A program made the position numbers and the translations under genes. Source: JASJAR01 sp039198225 (GTDB lineage: Bacteria; Pseudomonadota; Alphaproteobacteria; Rhodobacterales; Rhodobacteraceae). Taken from it: a stretch of DNA of 64,000 nucleotides. Positions 55,157-64,000 of the stretch are shown one piece after another. The DNA is taken from contig JBCCTQ010000007.1 of assembly GCA_039198225.1 (NCBI GenBank), positions 62,001-126,000 on the forward strand, read 5' to 3'. The notes below the pieces were generated by a model that was given only the letters and a program-made list of their open reading frames with translations, made no database searches and was not told the DNA's origin. Position 1 is the first letter of the stretch; every line of letters starts with the position of its first letter.

Positions 55157-58100
55157 ATGGCTGCCCCTATCCGATTCATTCATCTCCGCCTCCACTCCGA
55201 ATATTCCCTCCTAGAAGGCGCTGTCCGGCTAAAGTCCCTTCCGAAGCTCTGCGAAAAGCACGACATGCCGGCGGTCGCGCTGACAGACACGAACAATATG
55301 TTCGCTGCCTTGGAGTTTTCAGTCTCGGCGCTCGACCACGGGATCCAGCCGATCATTGGCTGCCAGATCCACCTTGGCGAGGAGCCCACATCCGCCGGCC
55401 AGGTCCACGTCCCAACGCAGCCCCTGGTGCTCTTGGCGCAAAACCGGGCGGGCTATGAAAACCTGATGCGGCTCAACACGCGGCTGATTGAAAACGAAGA
55501 TCTGATTGGCCGAGCGGTCTTGATCGAACAAGTAGAAGACTGCGCCGAAGGCTTGATTTGCCTCACGGGCGGGCCCGGCGGCCCCCTTGGCGAATTGCTG
55601 AGCCGATCCCGGCAGTCCGACGCCGAAGCGTTGCTGGACCGTTTGGCGGCAGCCTTCCCCGACCGGCTCTATGTCGAGTTGCAACGTCATCCGACCGAAG
55701 GCGAGACACCGTCGAGCGACCGGGCCACGGAAGCCGCCATGGTAAGCCTCGCCTATGCCAAGGGCCTCCCCCTTGTGGCCACCAATGACGTCTATTTCCC
55801 CGAACCGGCAATGTATGAAGCCCATGACGCGCTGATCTGCATCGCCGAGGGCGCCTATGTGGACCAGCAGGCCCCCCGCCGTCGGCTGACGCCCGAGCAT
55901 TATTTCAAGAGCCCCGCTGAAATGGCTGCGCTCTTCGCCGATCTTCCCGAAGCGATTGAGAACACGGTTGAAATCGCCCGGCGCTGCGCTTTTGCGGTCG
56001 AGCGGCATGATCCGATCCTGCCGAAATTCGCCGAAAACGAGGTCGACGAGCTCCGAAAACAAGCCAAGGAAGGGCTCGAAGCGCGCCTGGCCGTCATCGA
56101 GCCCGCCGCGTCGCGCGAAGACTATGACGCGCGCCTTGAATTTGAGCTCAACACGATCGTTGAGATGGGCTTTCCCGGATACTTTTTGATCGTTGCCGAT
56201 TTCATCAAATGGGCCAAAGCTGAGGACATCCCGGTGGGGCCGGGCCGGGGTTCGGGTGCCGGGAGCCTTGTGGCCTATGCGCTGACGATCACCGACCTCG
56301 ACCCCCTCCGCTACGGTCTCCTCTTCGAGCGCTTCCTCAATCCCGACCGGATCTCGATGCCGGATTTCGACATCGATTTCTGTATGGACCGGCGGGAGGA
56401 GGTGATCCGGTACGTCCAGGAAAAATATGGCCGCGAGAAAGTGGGCCAGATCATCACATTCGGCGCGCTTCTCTCAAAGGCCGCCGTCCGAGATGTGGGC
56501 CGGGTCTTGCAGATGCCCTATGGCCAGGTCGACCGGCTTTCGAAGCTCATTCCAATCGAAGGTGTGAAACCGGTCTCGATTGAGAAGGCTTTAGCAGACG
56601 AGCCGCGCCTTCGGGAGGAGGCGCGCGCCGAAGAGGTGGTCGACCGGCTCTTGAATTACGGCCAACAAGTCGAGGGGCTTTTGCGGAACGCCTCGACTCA
56701 TGCGGCTGGCGTGGTCATTGCCGACCGGGCGCTCGACAAACTCGTGCCGCTCTACCAAGATCCGCGGTCCGACATGCCCGCCACCCAATTCAATATGAAA
56801 TGGGTCGAGCAGGCCGGGCTCGTCAAATTCGACTTTCTCGGTTTGAAGACACTCACCGTTATTCAAAACGCGCTCGATCTTTTGGCCGAGCGAGGGATCG
56901 AGATCGATATCGGCGCGATCCCTCTCGATGACGAAAAGACATACGAACTTTATTCCGCGGCGCGCACTGTGGCCGTGTTCCAGGTGGAAAGCTCAGGCAT
57001 GATGGATGCTTTGGTGCGCATGAAGCCGACCGCGATCGAAGATATTGTGGCGCTTGTGGCACTTTATCGGCCGGGACCGATGGAGAATATTCCCAAATAT
57101 TGCGACGTAAAGAATGGCCGCGCCGAAAGGGAGGGCATTCATCCGTTAATTGATCCCCTTTTGGACGAGACCCAAGGCATTATCGTCTACCAAGAGCAAG
57201 TTATGGAAATTGCTCGGAAAATGGCGGGTTATTCCTTAGGCGGCGCCGATCTTTTGCGCCGCGCGATGGGAAAGAAAATCCAGGCCGCAATGGACGCTGA
57301 ACGGCCGAAATTCCTCGCCGGGGCAAAGGAAAACGGCGTCGAAGAAGCGAAGGCACTGGAGGTTTGGAACCTCCTCGATAAATTCGCCAATTACGGGTTC
57401 AATAAATCCCACGCTGCGGCCTATGCGGTTGTGAGTTACCAAACAGCCTGGCTCAAAGCGAACCATCCAGTGGAGTTCATGGCCGGGGTGATGAATTGCG
57501 ATCTCCATCTCACCGATAAGCTCGCCACCTATGCCGAGGAGGTGCGCCGCGGATTGGATATCGAGATCGTGCCGCCTTGCGTGAACCGTTCGGAAGCCAC
57601 GTTTTCGGTGGCCGACGGAAAGGTCGTCTATGCGCTGGGCGCTTTGAAGAATGTGGGCGTCGAAGCGATGCGGCTCATCACCGATGCAAGGCGGGGCCTT
57701 GCCGGGCCGGGGGCGTCGAAGGGCCATGAGAAGGTCTTTGCGACGCTTTTCGACCTGGCGCGCCGGGTCGATCTCAGAAGGGTCGGCAAACGGCCCCTCG
57801 AAATGCTCGCCCGGGCTGGCGCCTTTGACCAGCTTGACCCCAACCGGCGGCGGGTCTTTGACAGCCTCGATGCGCTCACCGCCTATTCGGCCGCCATCCA
57901 CGACCAGCGCGCCTCGGCCCAGGTCTCGCTATTTGGCGAGGCCGGTGACGATCTGCCGGAACCGCGGCTTTCGGCGGTTGAGGATTGGCTCTCAGCCGAG
58001 CGGCTCGAAGCCGAGCATGAGGCTGTTGGCTTTTACCTCTCGGGCCACCCGCTCGATGACTACCTCGCGCCTATGAAGCGAAAGGGTTGCACGACCCTGG

Positions 58101-58642
58101 CCGAGCTTCGCGACAAGGCCGAGCGCGATGGCGGCGCGGTGGGCCGGGTGGGCGTTATGGTCTCCGCCCTCCAAGACCGGAAATCCGGCCGGGGCACTCG
58201 GTTTTTCCGGATGACGATATCGGATCCGACGCTGACGGTCTCGGGAATGGCGCTATTCCCCGAAGACTTCGAAACCTCGCGGAAGGTTTTTGACCGGACG
58301 AGCCGGGTGGTGATGAGCCTTGAAGCGCGGTTCAACGATGGCGGTTTTGACCCAGTTGCGCGGTCGGTGACCGCCCTTGAGGACGTGGCTGCGGATGTGG
58401 GCGACATGTCGGTCAGGGTCTTCATCGACGCCCCAGAAGGCGCCCAATCGGTGCGGGGGCTTCTTGATCGCTACCGGGATGACAAGGCGGTCAAAGGCCG
58501 GGGTGATGTGAGAATTGCGCCTTTGGGCCTCGGGATCGGAGAGGTGGATATCGAGTTGGGGGATGGCTGGCCGATGACGCCGGAAATAAAGTCGGCGCTC
58601 AAATCACTGCCGGGCGTGGCGGCGGTCGAGGATGTGGTGTGA
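55157..58642 (+). CDS. dnaE: DNA polymerase III subunit alpha
   Basis: This 1161-residue replicative polymerase has an N-terminal PHP domain (FIHLRLHSEYSLLEGAVR, AVALTDTNNMFAALEF), the palm with GPGRGSGAGSLVAYALTITDLDPLRYGLLFERFLNPDRISMPDFDIDF (catalytic Asp pair), the finger and helix-hairpin-helix region (FNKSHAAAYAVVSYQTAWLKANHP), and an OB fold near 1000 (GRVGVMVSALQDRKSGRGTRFFRMTISD). The length is normal for DnaE1. The start is ATG 55157; the nearest SD-like GAAGG is rather far upstream. Confidence 0.97.
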   Translation: MAAPIRFIHLRLHSEYSLLEGAVRLKSLPKLCEKHDMPAVALTDTNNMFAALEFSVSALDHGIQPIIGCQIHLGEEPTSAGQVHVPTQPLVLLAQNRAGYENLMRLNTRLIENEDLIGRAVLIEQVEDCAEGLICLTGGPGGPLGELLSRSRQSDAEALLDRLAAAFPDRLYVELQRHPTEGETPSSDRATEAAMVSLAYAKGLPLVATNDVYFPEPAMYEAHDALICIAEGAYVDQQAPRRRLTPEHYFKSPAEMAALFADLPEAIENTVEIARRCAFAVERHDPILPKFAENEVDELRKQAKEGLEARLAVIEPAASREDYDARLEFELNTIVEMGFPGYFLIVADFIKWAKAEDIPVGPGRGSGAGSLVAYALTITDLDPLRYGLLFERFLNPDRISMPDFDIDFCMDRREEVIRYVQEKYGREKVGQIITFGALLSKAAVRDVGRVLQMPYGQVDRLSKLIPIEGVKPVSIEKALADEPRLREEARAEEVVDRLLNYGQQVEGLLRNASTHAAGVVIADRALDKLVPLYQDPRSDMPATQFNMKWVEQAGLVKFDFLGLKTLTVIQNALDLLAERGIEIDIGAIPLDDEKTYELYSAARTVAVFQVESSGMMDALVRMKPTAIEDIVALVALYRPGPMENIPKYCDVKNGRAEREGIHPLIDPLLDETQGIIVYQEQVMEIARKMAGYSLGGADLLRRAMGKKIQAAMDAERPKFLAGAKENGVEEAKALEVWNLLDKFANYGFNKSHAAAYAVVSYQTAWLKANHPVEFMAGVMNCDLHLTDKLATYAEEVRRGLDIEIVPPCVNRSEATFSVADGKVVYALGALKNVGVEAMRLITDARRGLAGPGASKGHEKVFATLFDLARRVDLRRVGKRPLEMLARAGAFDQLDPNRRRVFDSLDALTAYSAAIHDQRASAQVSLFGEAGDDLPEPRLSAVEDWLSAERLEAEHEAVGFYLSGHPLDDYLAPMKRKGCTTLAELRDKAERDGGAVGRVGVMVSALQDRKSGRGTRFFRMTISDPTLTVSGMALFPEDFETSRKVFDRTSRVVMSLEARFNDGGFDPVARSVTALEDVAADVGDMSVRVFIDAPEGAQSVRGLLDRYRDDKAVKGRGDVRIAPLGLGIGEVDIELGDGWPMTPEIKSALKSLPGVAAVEDVV

Positions 58643-58659
58643 GGCTTCTGCCGTCATCG

Positions 58660-59733
58660 TTACTCTCGTTGTTGTAAAACCGGCCCCGCCAAGACCTGCA
58701 TCCACACCACCGCCAGCATGATCCGCGCCACGTGGTGGAAGGCAACGAAGACGACACTTGTTTCCAAGGAGAGCGCCACGAGCGTCATTTCTGGAAGTCC
58801 CCCCGGCGCATAGGCAAGATACACCGCTTCCCAAGTGACCCCCGAGAGAGGCGCCAAGAGAAACGCCGCCGCACCCGTTGCAGCAAGCATTGTGGGGATC
58901 GTAAGGAGCGCGGTGCGAATTGCCGTCAAAACTATTGACGGCGCCCGGCCCACAAAGCGGATCCCAAGCGTCATACCAATGACGAGTTGAACCACTCCGA
59001 TGAGCCAGCCTGGCACCGAGCCCTCGACGATACCGGTGGCGTGGAGCACGCCCGAAAGAATGATCGGCCCGGTTATGACCGCCGCCGGTAGCCCGATCCG
59101 GCGCCCGCCCAGAAACCCAACCGCGCCGGCCAGCGCCATAGCCACCCATTCAAAAGGGGTCAGCGGCACGTCGCCACCAATGACCATACCGGCAGCACTC
59201 CCCACCGCGGCGCCGCCGAGGATCGAAAAGCCGATCGGGATCAGCACGATCGTGAGAGCGAGGCGGAGAAACTGGAGAAGCGCCAAGAGTGCCGGATCAG
59301 CTCCCGCCTCATCGCCGAAGGTCATGGCTTCGATAAGCCCACCGGGGGTTGTGGCGTAAAACGCCGTGATCCGGTCAATCCCCGCGACCCACCGGGCGAC
59401 CGCAAAGGTCAAAAGATGAACGAGCGGGATATAGAAGACGAGGGCCAAAAGGCTCGGCCACCAAGAGAGCGCTTGCTCTAAAAGGCCCGGAGTAAAAGCG
59501 CCCCCAATCGAAAGGCCGATGATCGGGATGAAGAAGTCTCGGCTCCGCATCGGATAGGACGGTGTGATGCCGAAGGGTTGCCATCCCGACAGGGCCAATC
59601 CGCCCACTGCAAGGAGCGATCCGAGGAGGATGGGCAAAGGCGTGCCGATGAGCGTCGCGGCGAGCCCGCCGAGCGCGCCGACAATTATGACAAGGCATGC
59701 GGCAGGCCAGTCGACCGCGCGAAGGACCTTCAC
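58660..59733 (-). CDS. AbrB-type (AbrB_dup) membrane protein
   Basis: This 357-residue polytopic protein has two similar halves, each with a Gly-rich segment (FYATTPGGLIEAMTFGDEAGADP in the first, YLAYAPGGLPEMTLVALSLETSVVFVAFHHVARI in the second). It matches the AbrB duplication family, once named 'regulator of ammonia monooxygenase' but built like a transporter. The substrate is unknown. The start is GTG 59733, whose GTGA overlaps the slyX stop, so it is translationally coupled. Confidence 0.85.
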   Translation of the reverse strand: MKVLRAVDWPAACLVIIVGALGGLAATLIGTPLPILLGSLLAVGGLALSGWQPFGITPSYPMRSRDFFIPIIGLSIGGAFTPGLLEQALSWWPSLLALVFYIPLVHLLTFAVARWVAGIDRITAFYATTPGGLIEAMTFGDEAGADPALLALLQFLRLALTIVLIPIGFSILGGAAVGSAAGMVIGGDVPLTPFEWVAMALAGAVGFLGGRRIGLPAAVITGPIILSGVLHATGIVEGSVPGWLIGVVQLVIGMTLGIRFVGRAPSIVLTAIRTALLTIPTMLAATGAAAFLLAPLSGVTWEAVYLAYAPGGLPEMTLVALSLETSVVFVAFHHVARIMLAVVWMQVLAGPVLQQRE

Positions 59734-59936
59734 CAATGGGGCGGTCGCCGGTCCGCCAGGGGCACTCCGCCACCCTCCGCCGTTTCGCGCTCTGCCTCCC
59801 TTTGAAGGAGAGAAGCGACCCGGTGCTCGGCGCGCCGAAGCGCCGTTGCCTGACGGGCGACTTCATCAGACAGGTCTTCGACAACCCGCTCAAGATGGGC
59901 AAAGCGCTCCTCGAGCGTCTGGATCTTCCTTTCCAT
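59730..59936 (-). CDS. slyX: SlyX family protein
   Basis: This 68-residue protein is a nearly complete heptad coiled coil in its first 45 residues (RKIQTLEERFAHLERVVEDLSDEVARQATALRRAEHRV), followed by a short polar tail. This is the SlyX pattern (LExRxxxLExxxxxLxxxVxxQ). The function is unknown. It is the first gene of a two-gene unit with the AbrB-type protein and is divergent from hisS. Confidence 0.82.
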   Translation of the reverse strand: MERKIQTLEERFAHLERVVEDLSDEVARQATALRRAEHRVASLLQREAERETAEGGGVPLADRRPPHW

Positions 59937-60096
59937 GGGTCCGCCTTAGCATGGGCCATGGAAGGGGGGAACTCGGGCACAGAGGCGGCGTACTTTAATT
60001 TTCTTTTGGAGATCGCCCCTCGCTTTGGCCCCGTCTTGCCCCCTTCAGCCCCTTCCGATAGACCGCGCGCGACCGCGTGGAAGGCGCCCGAAACCC

Positions 60097-61578
60097 ATGG
60101 CAAAACCGAAAAAGACCCCGCGACCCAAGGCCGAAACGCCGAAGGGCTTCCGCGATTATTTCGGCGCCGAAGTTGTGACGCGTCAGGCCATGCTCGACCG
60201 GATAGCCGAGGTGTACCGGCTTTGGGGCTTCGACCCGTTGGAAAGCTCTGCCGTCGAGACGGTTGAGGCTCTGGGGAAGTTCCTACCGGATGTCGATCGG
60301 CCGAATGAGGGCGTATACGCATGGCAGGAGGATGGCACAGGGGATTGGCTGGCCCTTCGCTATGATCTCACGGCGCCTCTGGCACGGGTCTATGCCCAGT
60401 ATCGGAATGACCTTCCGAGCCCCTATCGGCGCTACGCCATGGGCCCCGTTTGGCGCAATGAAAAACCTGGGCCAGGCAGATTTCGCCAGTTTTATCAATG
60501 CGATGCCGACACTGTTGGCGCACCGTCAGTAGCCGCCGATGCTGAGATGTGCGCGATGTTTGCCGAAGTGCTCGAAGCGGTGGGGATCGCCCGTGGCGAT
60601 TACATTGTCCGCGTGAACAACCGAAAGGTCCTTAACGGCGTGCTGGAGGCGGCTGGCCTCTTCGATCCGGACGATCCGGAGAAGGGTTCAGGGCCCCGGG
60701 GGATCGCACTTCGCGCAATCGACAAACTTGACCGGCTTGGGACCGGCGGGGTCAAAGCGTTGCTCGGGGCGGGGCGAAAGGATGAAAGCGGCGACTTCAC
60801 GGAAGGCGCCGGGCTGAGCGAGGACCAGGCCGCGACCGTGATGGCCTTTGTCGAAACCCCCGAGGGCGACGTTTCCGGCCTTCGTGCGATCGTTGGGAAT
60901 TCGGCGGTCGGGGCTGCCGGGGTCGACGAGCTTGAAACGATCGCTGCCCTTTTGTCGGCCAGGGGCCTTAGCGAAGAGCAGGTGAAAATCGATCCGTCAG
61001 TTGTTCGCGGTCTCGGGTATTACACCGGTCCGGTCTATGAGGCCGAACTCACATTCGAGATCAAGGACGAAAAGGGTCGTCCGCGCCAATTCGGATCGGT
61101 GGGCGGGGGCGGGCGCTATGACGATCTGGTCAAGCGGTTCACGGGCCAGGCAGTTCCAGCGACGGGGGTTTCGATCGGGGTCGACCGACTGCTGACGGCG
61201 CTCACGGCGAAAGGCGCATTGGAGGGTGAGGCAGCGGGTCCTGTGGTGGTCACCGTCATGGACCGGGATAATATGGCTGAGTATCAGGCCATGGCTGACA
61301 CACTTAGGCGCGATGGTATCCGGGCGGAGGTTTATCTCGGCAATCCCAAAAATTTCGGCAATCAATTGAAATATGCTGATCGTCGGGGCGCGCCAGTGGC
61401 GGTGATCCAGGGCGAAGATGAGAGATGGCGGGGCGTGGTCCAGGTCAAGGATCTCGTCTTAGGTGCGAAACTCGCCCAAGACGCCAGCCTCGAAGAATGG
61501 AAATCCCAGCCCGCCCAGGTCGAATGCGACGTCGCCAACTTGACCTCGACGATCCGCGGAATTCTAGACCGACATTAA
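60097..61578 (+). CDS. hisS: Histidine-tRNA ligase
   Basis: This 493-residue class II synthetase has PKGFRDYFGAEVVTRQAMLDRIAEVYRLWGF (motif 1 region), RYDLTAPLARVYAQ, RRYAMGPVWRNEKPGPGRFRQFYQCDADTVG (motif 2), the histidine-specific VRGLGYYTGPVYEAEL, GGGGRYDDLVKRFTGQAVPATGVSIGVDRL (motif 3), and a C-terminal anticodon domain. It is the longer form with an insertion, typical of alphaproteobacteria. The start is ATG 60097 after GGAAGG. The stop overlaps the hisZ start (TAATG). Confidence 0.95.
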   Translation: MAKPKKTPRPKAETPKGFRDYFGAEVVTRQAMLDRIAEVYRLWGFDPLESSAVETVEALGKFLPDVDRPNEGVYAWQEDGTGDWLALRYDLTAPLARVYAQYRNDLPSPYRRYAMGPVWRNEKPGPGRFRQFYQCDADTVGAPSVAADAEMCAMFAEVLEAVGIARGDYIVRVNNRKVLNGVLEAAGLFDPDDPEKGSGPRGIALRAIDKLDRLGTGGVKALLGAGRKDESGDFTEGAGLSEDQAATVMAFVETPEGDVSGLRAIVGNSAVGAAGVDELETIAALLSARGLSEEQVKIDPSVVRGLGYYTGPVYEAELTFEIKDEKGRPRQFGSVGGGGRYDDLVKRFTGQAVPATGVSIGVDRLLTALTAKGALEGEAAGPVVVTVMDRDNMAEYQAMADTLRRDGIRAEVYLGNPKNFGNQLKYADRRGAPVAVIQGEDERWRGVVQVKDLVLGAKLAQDASLEEWKSQPAQVECDVANLTSTIRGILDRH

Positions 61579-62639
61579 TGGAACCCCGTCGTGTGATCCG
61601 GGCCGAGGCGGACCGCCTTAAGGCCGCTCTTCTGGCTAAGGGAGCAGAGCCGGTGGAGGTGGACGTCCTCCAACCGGCAGGTTTGCTCTTGGATCTCTAT
61701 GGGGAAGACATCCGGTCACGGGCCTTTGTGACCTCCGATCCGGTCATGGGGGAGGTCATGCTCCGACCGGATTTTACACTGCCGGTGGCCGAAGCCCATC
61801 TTGCCGCAGGGGCAGGCGCGGCACGCTATGCCTACGCGGGAAAGGTCTTCCGCCAACAGGAAAGCGGGTCGCGTCGTCCGGCGGAGTTTCTCCAGGTGGG
61901 TTACGAGGTTTTCGGCCGTGATGGACCCCGGGCCGACGCGGAGCTTTTTGCGTTTTTTTACGAGATGCTTAAGGGCTATCCGCTGCGCCCGGTGACCGGC
62001 GATATCGGGCTCCTCTTTGCTGCCGTCAGCGGATTGGCCACGACCGAAGTGCGGAAGGCCGCTCTCCGGCGGCATTTCTGGCGCCCTCGGCGTTTCCGGG
62101 CGCTTCTCGACCGGTTTAGCCAGGCTTCGACGCGGCATTTGCCGGATCCGGATGTTGCTTTCGACGGGGTGGGTCCTGAAATCGGCTTGCGGAGCAAAGA
62201 CGACGTGCGCGCGCGCCTTGCGGCCCTGGCTGACGATGCCGGCGCCCCACCCATTGGCCGGAGTGAGATCGAGGTCATCGATGCGCTTCTGGCGGTCAGG
62301 GGCACGGCACCCGATGCGCTGTCGGAACTGCGAAACATCGCGGTCGATCTTCCCGCAATCGAGCCGGGGATCGGCGCCTTGGATGCACGGCTCAGCGCAA
62401 GTTCGGATGCGGGCATTGCCGTTGAGGCCCTGGCCTTTGAGGTAAGTTATGGCCGGACCACGCTGGAATATTATGACGGGTTCGTTTTCGGATTTCTCCG
62501 GGACGATGCTCCAGATCTCCCGCCCGTGGCTTCTGGGGGCCGGTACAATGCGCTGACCCGGGCCTTGGGGGGCGAGGAGGCCCCACCAGCGGCTGGAGGA
62601 GTAATCCGACCCGCGCTTCTGCCTTTGGAGCGCCCATGA
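61578..62639 (+). CDS. hisZ: ATP phosphoribosyltransferase regulatory subunit HisZ
   Basis: This 353-residue paralogue of HisRS lacks the anticodon domain and has divergent catalytic motifs: MLRPDFTLPVAEAHLAAGAGAARYAYAGKVFRQQ replaces the motif 2 area, and SYGRTTLEYYDGFVFGF and ASGGRYNALTRALGGEE the end. It forms a hetero-octamer with short HisG and makes it histidine-sensitive. The start is ATG 61578, overlapping the hisS stop by one base; hisG overlaps the other end by four. Confidence 0.93.
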   Translation: MEPRRVIRAEADRLKAALLAKGAEPVEVDVLQPAGLLLDLYGEDIRSRAFVTSDPVMGEVMLRPDFTLPVAEAHLAAGAGAARYAYAGKVFRQQESGSRRPAEFLQVGYEVFGRDGPRADAELFAFFYEMLKGYPLRPVTGDIGLLFAAVSGLATTEVRKAALRRHFWRPRRFRALLDRFSQASTRHLPDPDVAFDGVGPEIGLRSKDDVRARLAALADDAGAPPIGRSEIEVIDALLAVRGTAPDALSELRNIAVDLPAIEPGIGALDARLSASSDAGIAVEALAFEVSYGRTTLEYYDGFVFGFLRDDAPDLPPVASGGRYNALTRALGGEEAPPAAGGVIRPALLPLERP

Positions 62640-63331
62640 CGCTCAAACTTGGGATCCCCTCCAAAGGAAGGTTGATGGAAAAGAGCGCCCGCTGGTTCGC
62701 CGAACGGGGCGTTGAGATCGCTTTGACCGGGGCAGCGCGGGAATATGCCGGCGCCGTGCGGGGCGTGGAGGGGGTGGATCTCGTTTTATTGCCAGCCGCG
62801 GAAGTGCCCCGCGAATTGGCAGCGGGCCGGCTCCATCTCGGTGTAACGGGTCGGGATATGGTCGAAGAAAAGCTCGCCTTTTGGGATGAAGGCGTGGCCC
62901 CCCTGGCCGAACTGGGGTTTGGGCACGCAGATCTCATGATTGCTGTGCCGGATTTTTGGGTCGACGTCGAAACGCTCGACGATCTCGACGGGGCGGCCGC
63001 CGCGTTCCGGGCCCGCCATGGCCAAAGGCTCAGGATTGCCACCAAGTATCACCGCCTGGTCCGGGCGTTTTTGCGCGAGGCTGGAGTGGCCGATTATGCG
63101 CTGGTCGACAGCCAAGGGGCGACGGAAGGAACCGTGAAGAATCTCCAGGCCGAAGCGATTGCCGATATTTCAACGACCGGTGCGACCTTGCGCGACAATC
63201 ATCTCCGTCCATTGCAAGATGGGACGATCCTTAAGAGCCAAGCGGGCCTATTTCGATCGCTCGTCGCCGAATGGACGGCGGAGGATAGGGCTCGGCTCGG
63301 CACTCTTTTGGAAAAGCTTGGCTTAAGTTAA
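62636..63331 (+). CDS. hisG: ATP phosphoribosyltransferase catalytic subunit (short form)
   Basis: This 231-residue enzyme has the short HisG-S length without the ACT-like regulatory domain: KLGIPSKGRLMEKSARWFAERG at the start, LHLGVTGRDMVEE, RIATKYHRLVRAFLREAGV and the PRPP loop IADISTTGATLRDNHL. It performs the first step of histidine synthesis and needs HisZ, which is encoded just upstream with an ATGA overlap. A dispersed repeat that can fold as a terminator follows. Confidence 0.96.
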   Translation: MTLKLGIPSKGRLMEKSARWFAERGVEIALTGAAREYAGAVRGVEGVDLVLLPAAEVPRELAAGRLHLGVTGRDMVEEKLAFWDEGVAPLAELGFGHADLMIAVPDFWVDVETLDDLDGAAAAFRARHGQRLRIATKYHRLVRAFLREAGVADYALVDSQGATEGTVKNLQAEAIADISTTGATLRDNHLRPLQDGTILKSQAGLFRSLVAEWTAEDRARLGTLLEKLGLS

Positions 63332-63370
63332 GCGGACCGGCCCTTCGGGCCGGATTCCACAATTGGTTTT

Positions 63371-63430
63371 GGGGGCGTTGCCCCCGGCGCGCGGCGCCTC
63401 CCCCAGAGTATTTTCCCCAGGATGAAGGTC
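63371..63430 (+). repeat. Dispersed repeat copy F, terminator after hisG
   Basis: A hairpin (GGGGGC-GTT-GCCCCC) and a second GC-rich stem (GGCGC-GCG-GCGCC) are followed by TCCCCCAGAGTATTTT and CCAGGATGAAGG. This is the same two-hairpin layout and tail as copy C. It lies between hisG and the multicopper oxidase gene. Confidence 0.75.
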
Positions 63431-63506
63431 GCAGATCTGCGGCCAATGGGCCCAGTGGAACCTGGCTCAGGTGGCTGGCACTTTATTGTAGATGATTGGA
63501 GGGCTG

Positions 63507-64000
63507 ATGGTTCGAAACTTCACCAGACGGCAAGCACTTAGGGCGCTGGGCGTGGGGGCCGTTGCCGCGTCTTGGCCACTGTCTTCAGTCCTCGCTTCCG
63601 GAGAGGTCTTGGATCTGAGCGTCCAATCCACGCGCTTTCCGCTTCTTGGTGTCGATGGGCCCCTGACCGAGGGGATCGTGTCGACCCGACCCGATGGGCC
63701 GCCACCGGTGATCAGGTTTGGCCAAGGCCAGGCCTTTAGGGCCAGGGTCAATAACGCGCTTTCCGATTACACCGCGATGCACTGGCACGGCCTCCGGGTG
63801 CCCAACGGTATGGACGGGGTGCCCTACCTCACCCAGTTTCCAATTGGTCCGAACGAGGCGTTTGAATACGCTTTTACCTCCCCCGATGCGGGCACCTATT
63901 GGTACCATCCCCATTGCATGACGATGGACCAGATGGCGCTGGGCCTCACCGGTATTCTCATAGTCGAAGAGGATGAGGAGCAGGGATTTGATGCTGAGAT
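63507..64000 (+). CDS. Multicopper oxidase, N-terminal part (cut by right edge)
   Basis: The first 164 residues are visible. The N-terminus (VRNFTRRQALRALGVGAVAAS) is a Tat signal with the twin arginine, so the protein is exported folded with copper. The first cupredoxin domain shows two of the four copper motifs: MHWHGLRVPNGMDG (H92, H94) and YWYHPHC (H134, H136). Activity could be copper oxidation and tolerance (CopA/CueO-type), a laccase-like reaction or manganese oxidation; the deciding C-terminal domains are outside the window. GGAGGG precedes ATG 63507. Confidence 0.9.
   Translation, partial: MVRNFTRRQALRALGVGAVAASWPLSSVLASGEVLDLSVQSTRFPLLGVDGPLTEGIVSTRPDGPPPVIRFGQGQAFRARVNNALSDYTAMHWHGLRVPNGMDGVPYLTQFPIGPNEAFEYAFTSPDAGTYWYHPHCMTMDQMALGLTGILIVEEDEEQGFDAE

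Noticed and set aside
1..64000. CRISPR arrays, insertion sequences, prophage, tRNA or rRNA genes
   Set aside because: I saw no regularly spaced direct repeats, transposase genes, phage genes or T-loop-like sequences in reading the window. A tRNA scan was not possible, so a missed tRNA cannot be fully excluded.

Overview
The window is a GC-rich, densely packed chromosomal segment of an alphaproteobacterium, most likely of the Rhodobacterales (Rhodobacteraceae/Roseobacter relatives). The evidence is gene content and order: the C-terminus of a class II ribonucleotide reductase, a Hint-domain protein, hisC directly coupled to a TyrC-type dehydrogenase, the five-gene F1 operon atpHAGDC, a gloB/methyltransferase divergent pair, DUF2125, an FnrL-type regulator and hisS-hisZ-hisG. 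I see no tRNA, rRNA, insertion sequence, prophage or CRISPR array, so this looks like core chromosome with some accessory modules.

Layout. 1-7.5 kb: end of nrdJ, a Hint-domain protein, rpsD, a divergent metallo-hydrolase/HxlR pair, hisC-tyrC and a DUF2125 protein. 7.5-15.3 kb: a ChaC-like cyclotransferase, a MotA/TolQ-like plus MotB/OmpA-like pair, clpA, gloB and a methyltransferase. 15.6-21.7 kb: atpHAGDC, an unannotated 51-residue membrane protein, and prs. 21.8-31.8 kb: an HCCA-isomerase-like protein, a translationally coupled lipid-linked sugar cluster (FAD oxidoreductase, flippase-like protein, GtrB-like glycosyltransferase) with a GT-C-like membrane protein, then cfa, aspS and an acetyltransferase. 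31.8-38.4 kb: an oxygen-responsive regulatory locus. 38.4-42.8 kb: thiD, a PQQ sugar dehydrogenase, and livJ/livG-like genes. 42.9-52.2 kb: a seven-gene purine import and oxidation operon (xdhABC, ABC transporter, BMP-type binding protein). 52.4-64 kb: ArsR/SRPBCC pair, a secreted GH5 enzyme, XRE/DUF2975 pair, dnaE, an AbrB-type membrane protein with slyX, hisS-hisZ-hisG, and the start of a multicopper oxidase.

The most interesting locus is 31.8-38.4 kb. A soluble hybrid histidine kinase carries a FixL-type PAS domain: the haem-ligand histidine (H66) and the O2-contacting arginine (R86) are 20 residues apart, as in FixL. It sits beside a convergent OmpR-family regulator, a cysteine-poor FixK-like regulator and a cysteine-rich FnrL-like regulator. 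This resembles the hFixL-FxkR-FixK cascade known from some rhizobia. Three direct repeats with a 10-bp period lie between the OmpR-type regulator and fixK, and five FNR/FixK-like boxes lie in front of five transcription units. Two of the predicted targets are membrane proteins whose function I do not recognise.

A second theme is a short repeat family with at least six copies: GC-rich hairpins followed by a GTATTT...GATGAAG tail. Most copies sit just after genes as terminators. One is read in frame as 22 codons of xdhB, one lies antisense inside nrdJ, and one supplies the start codon of an acetyltransferase.
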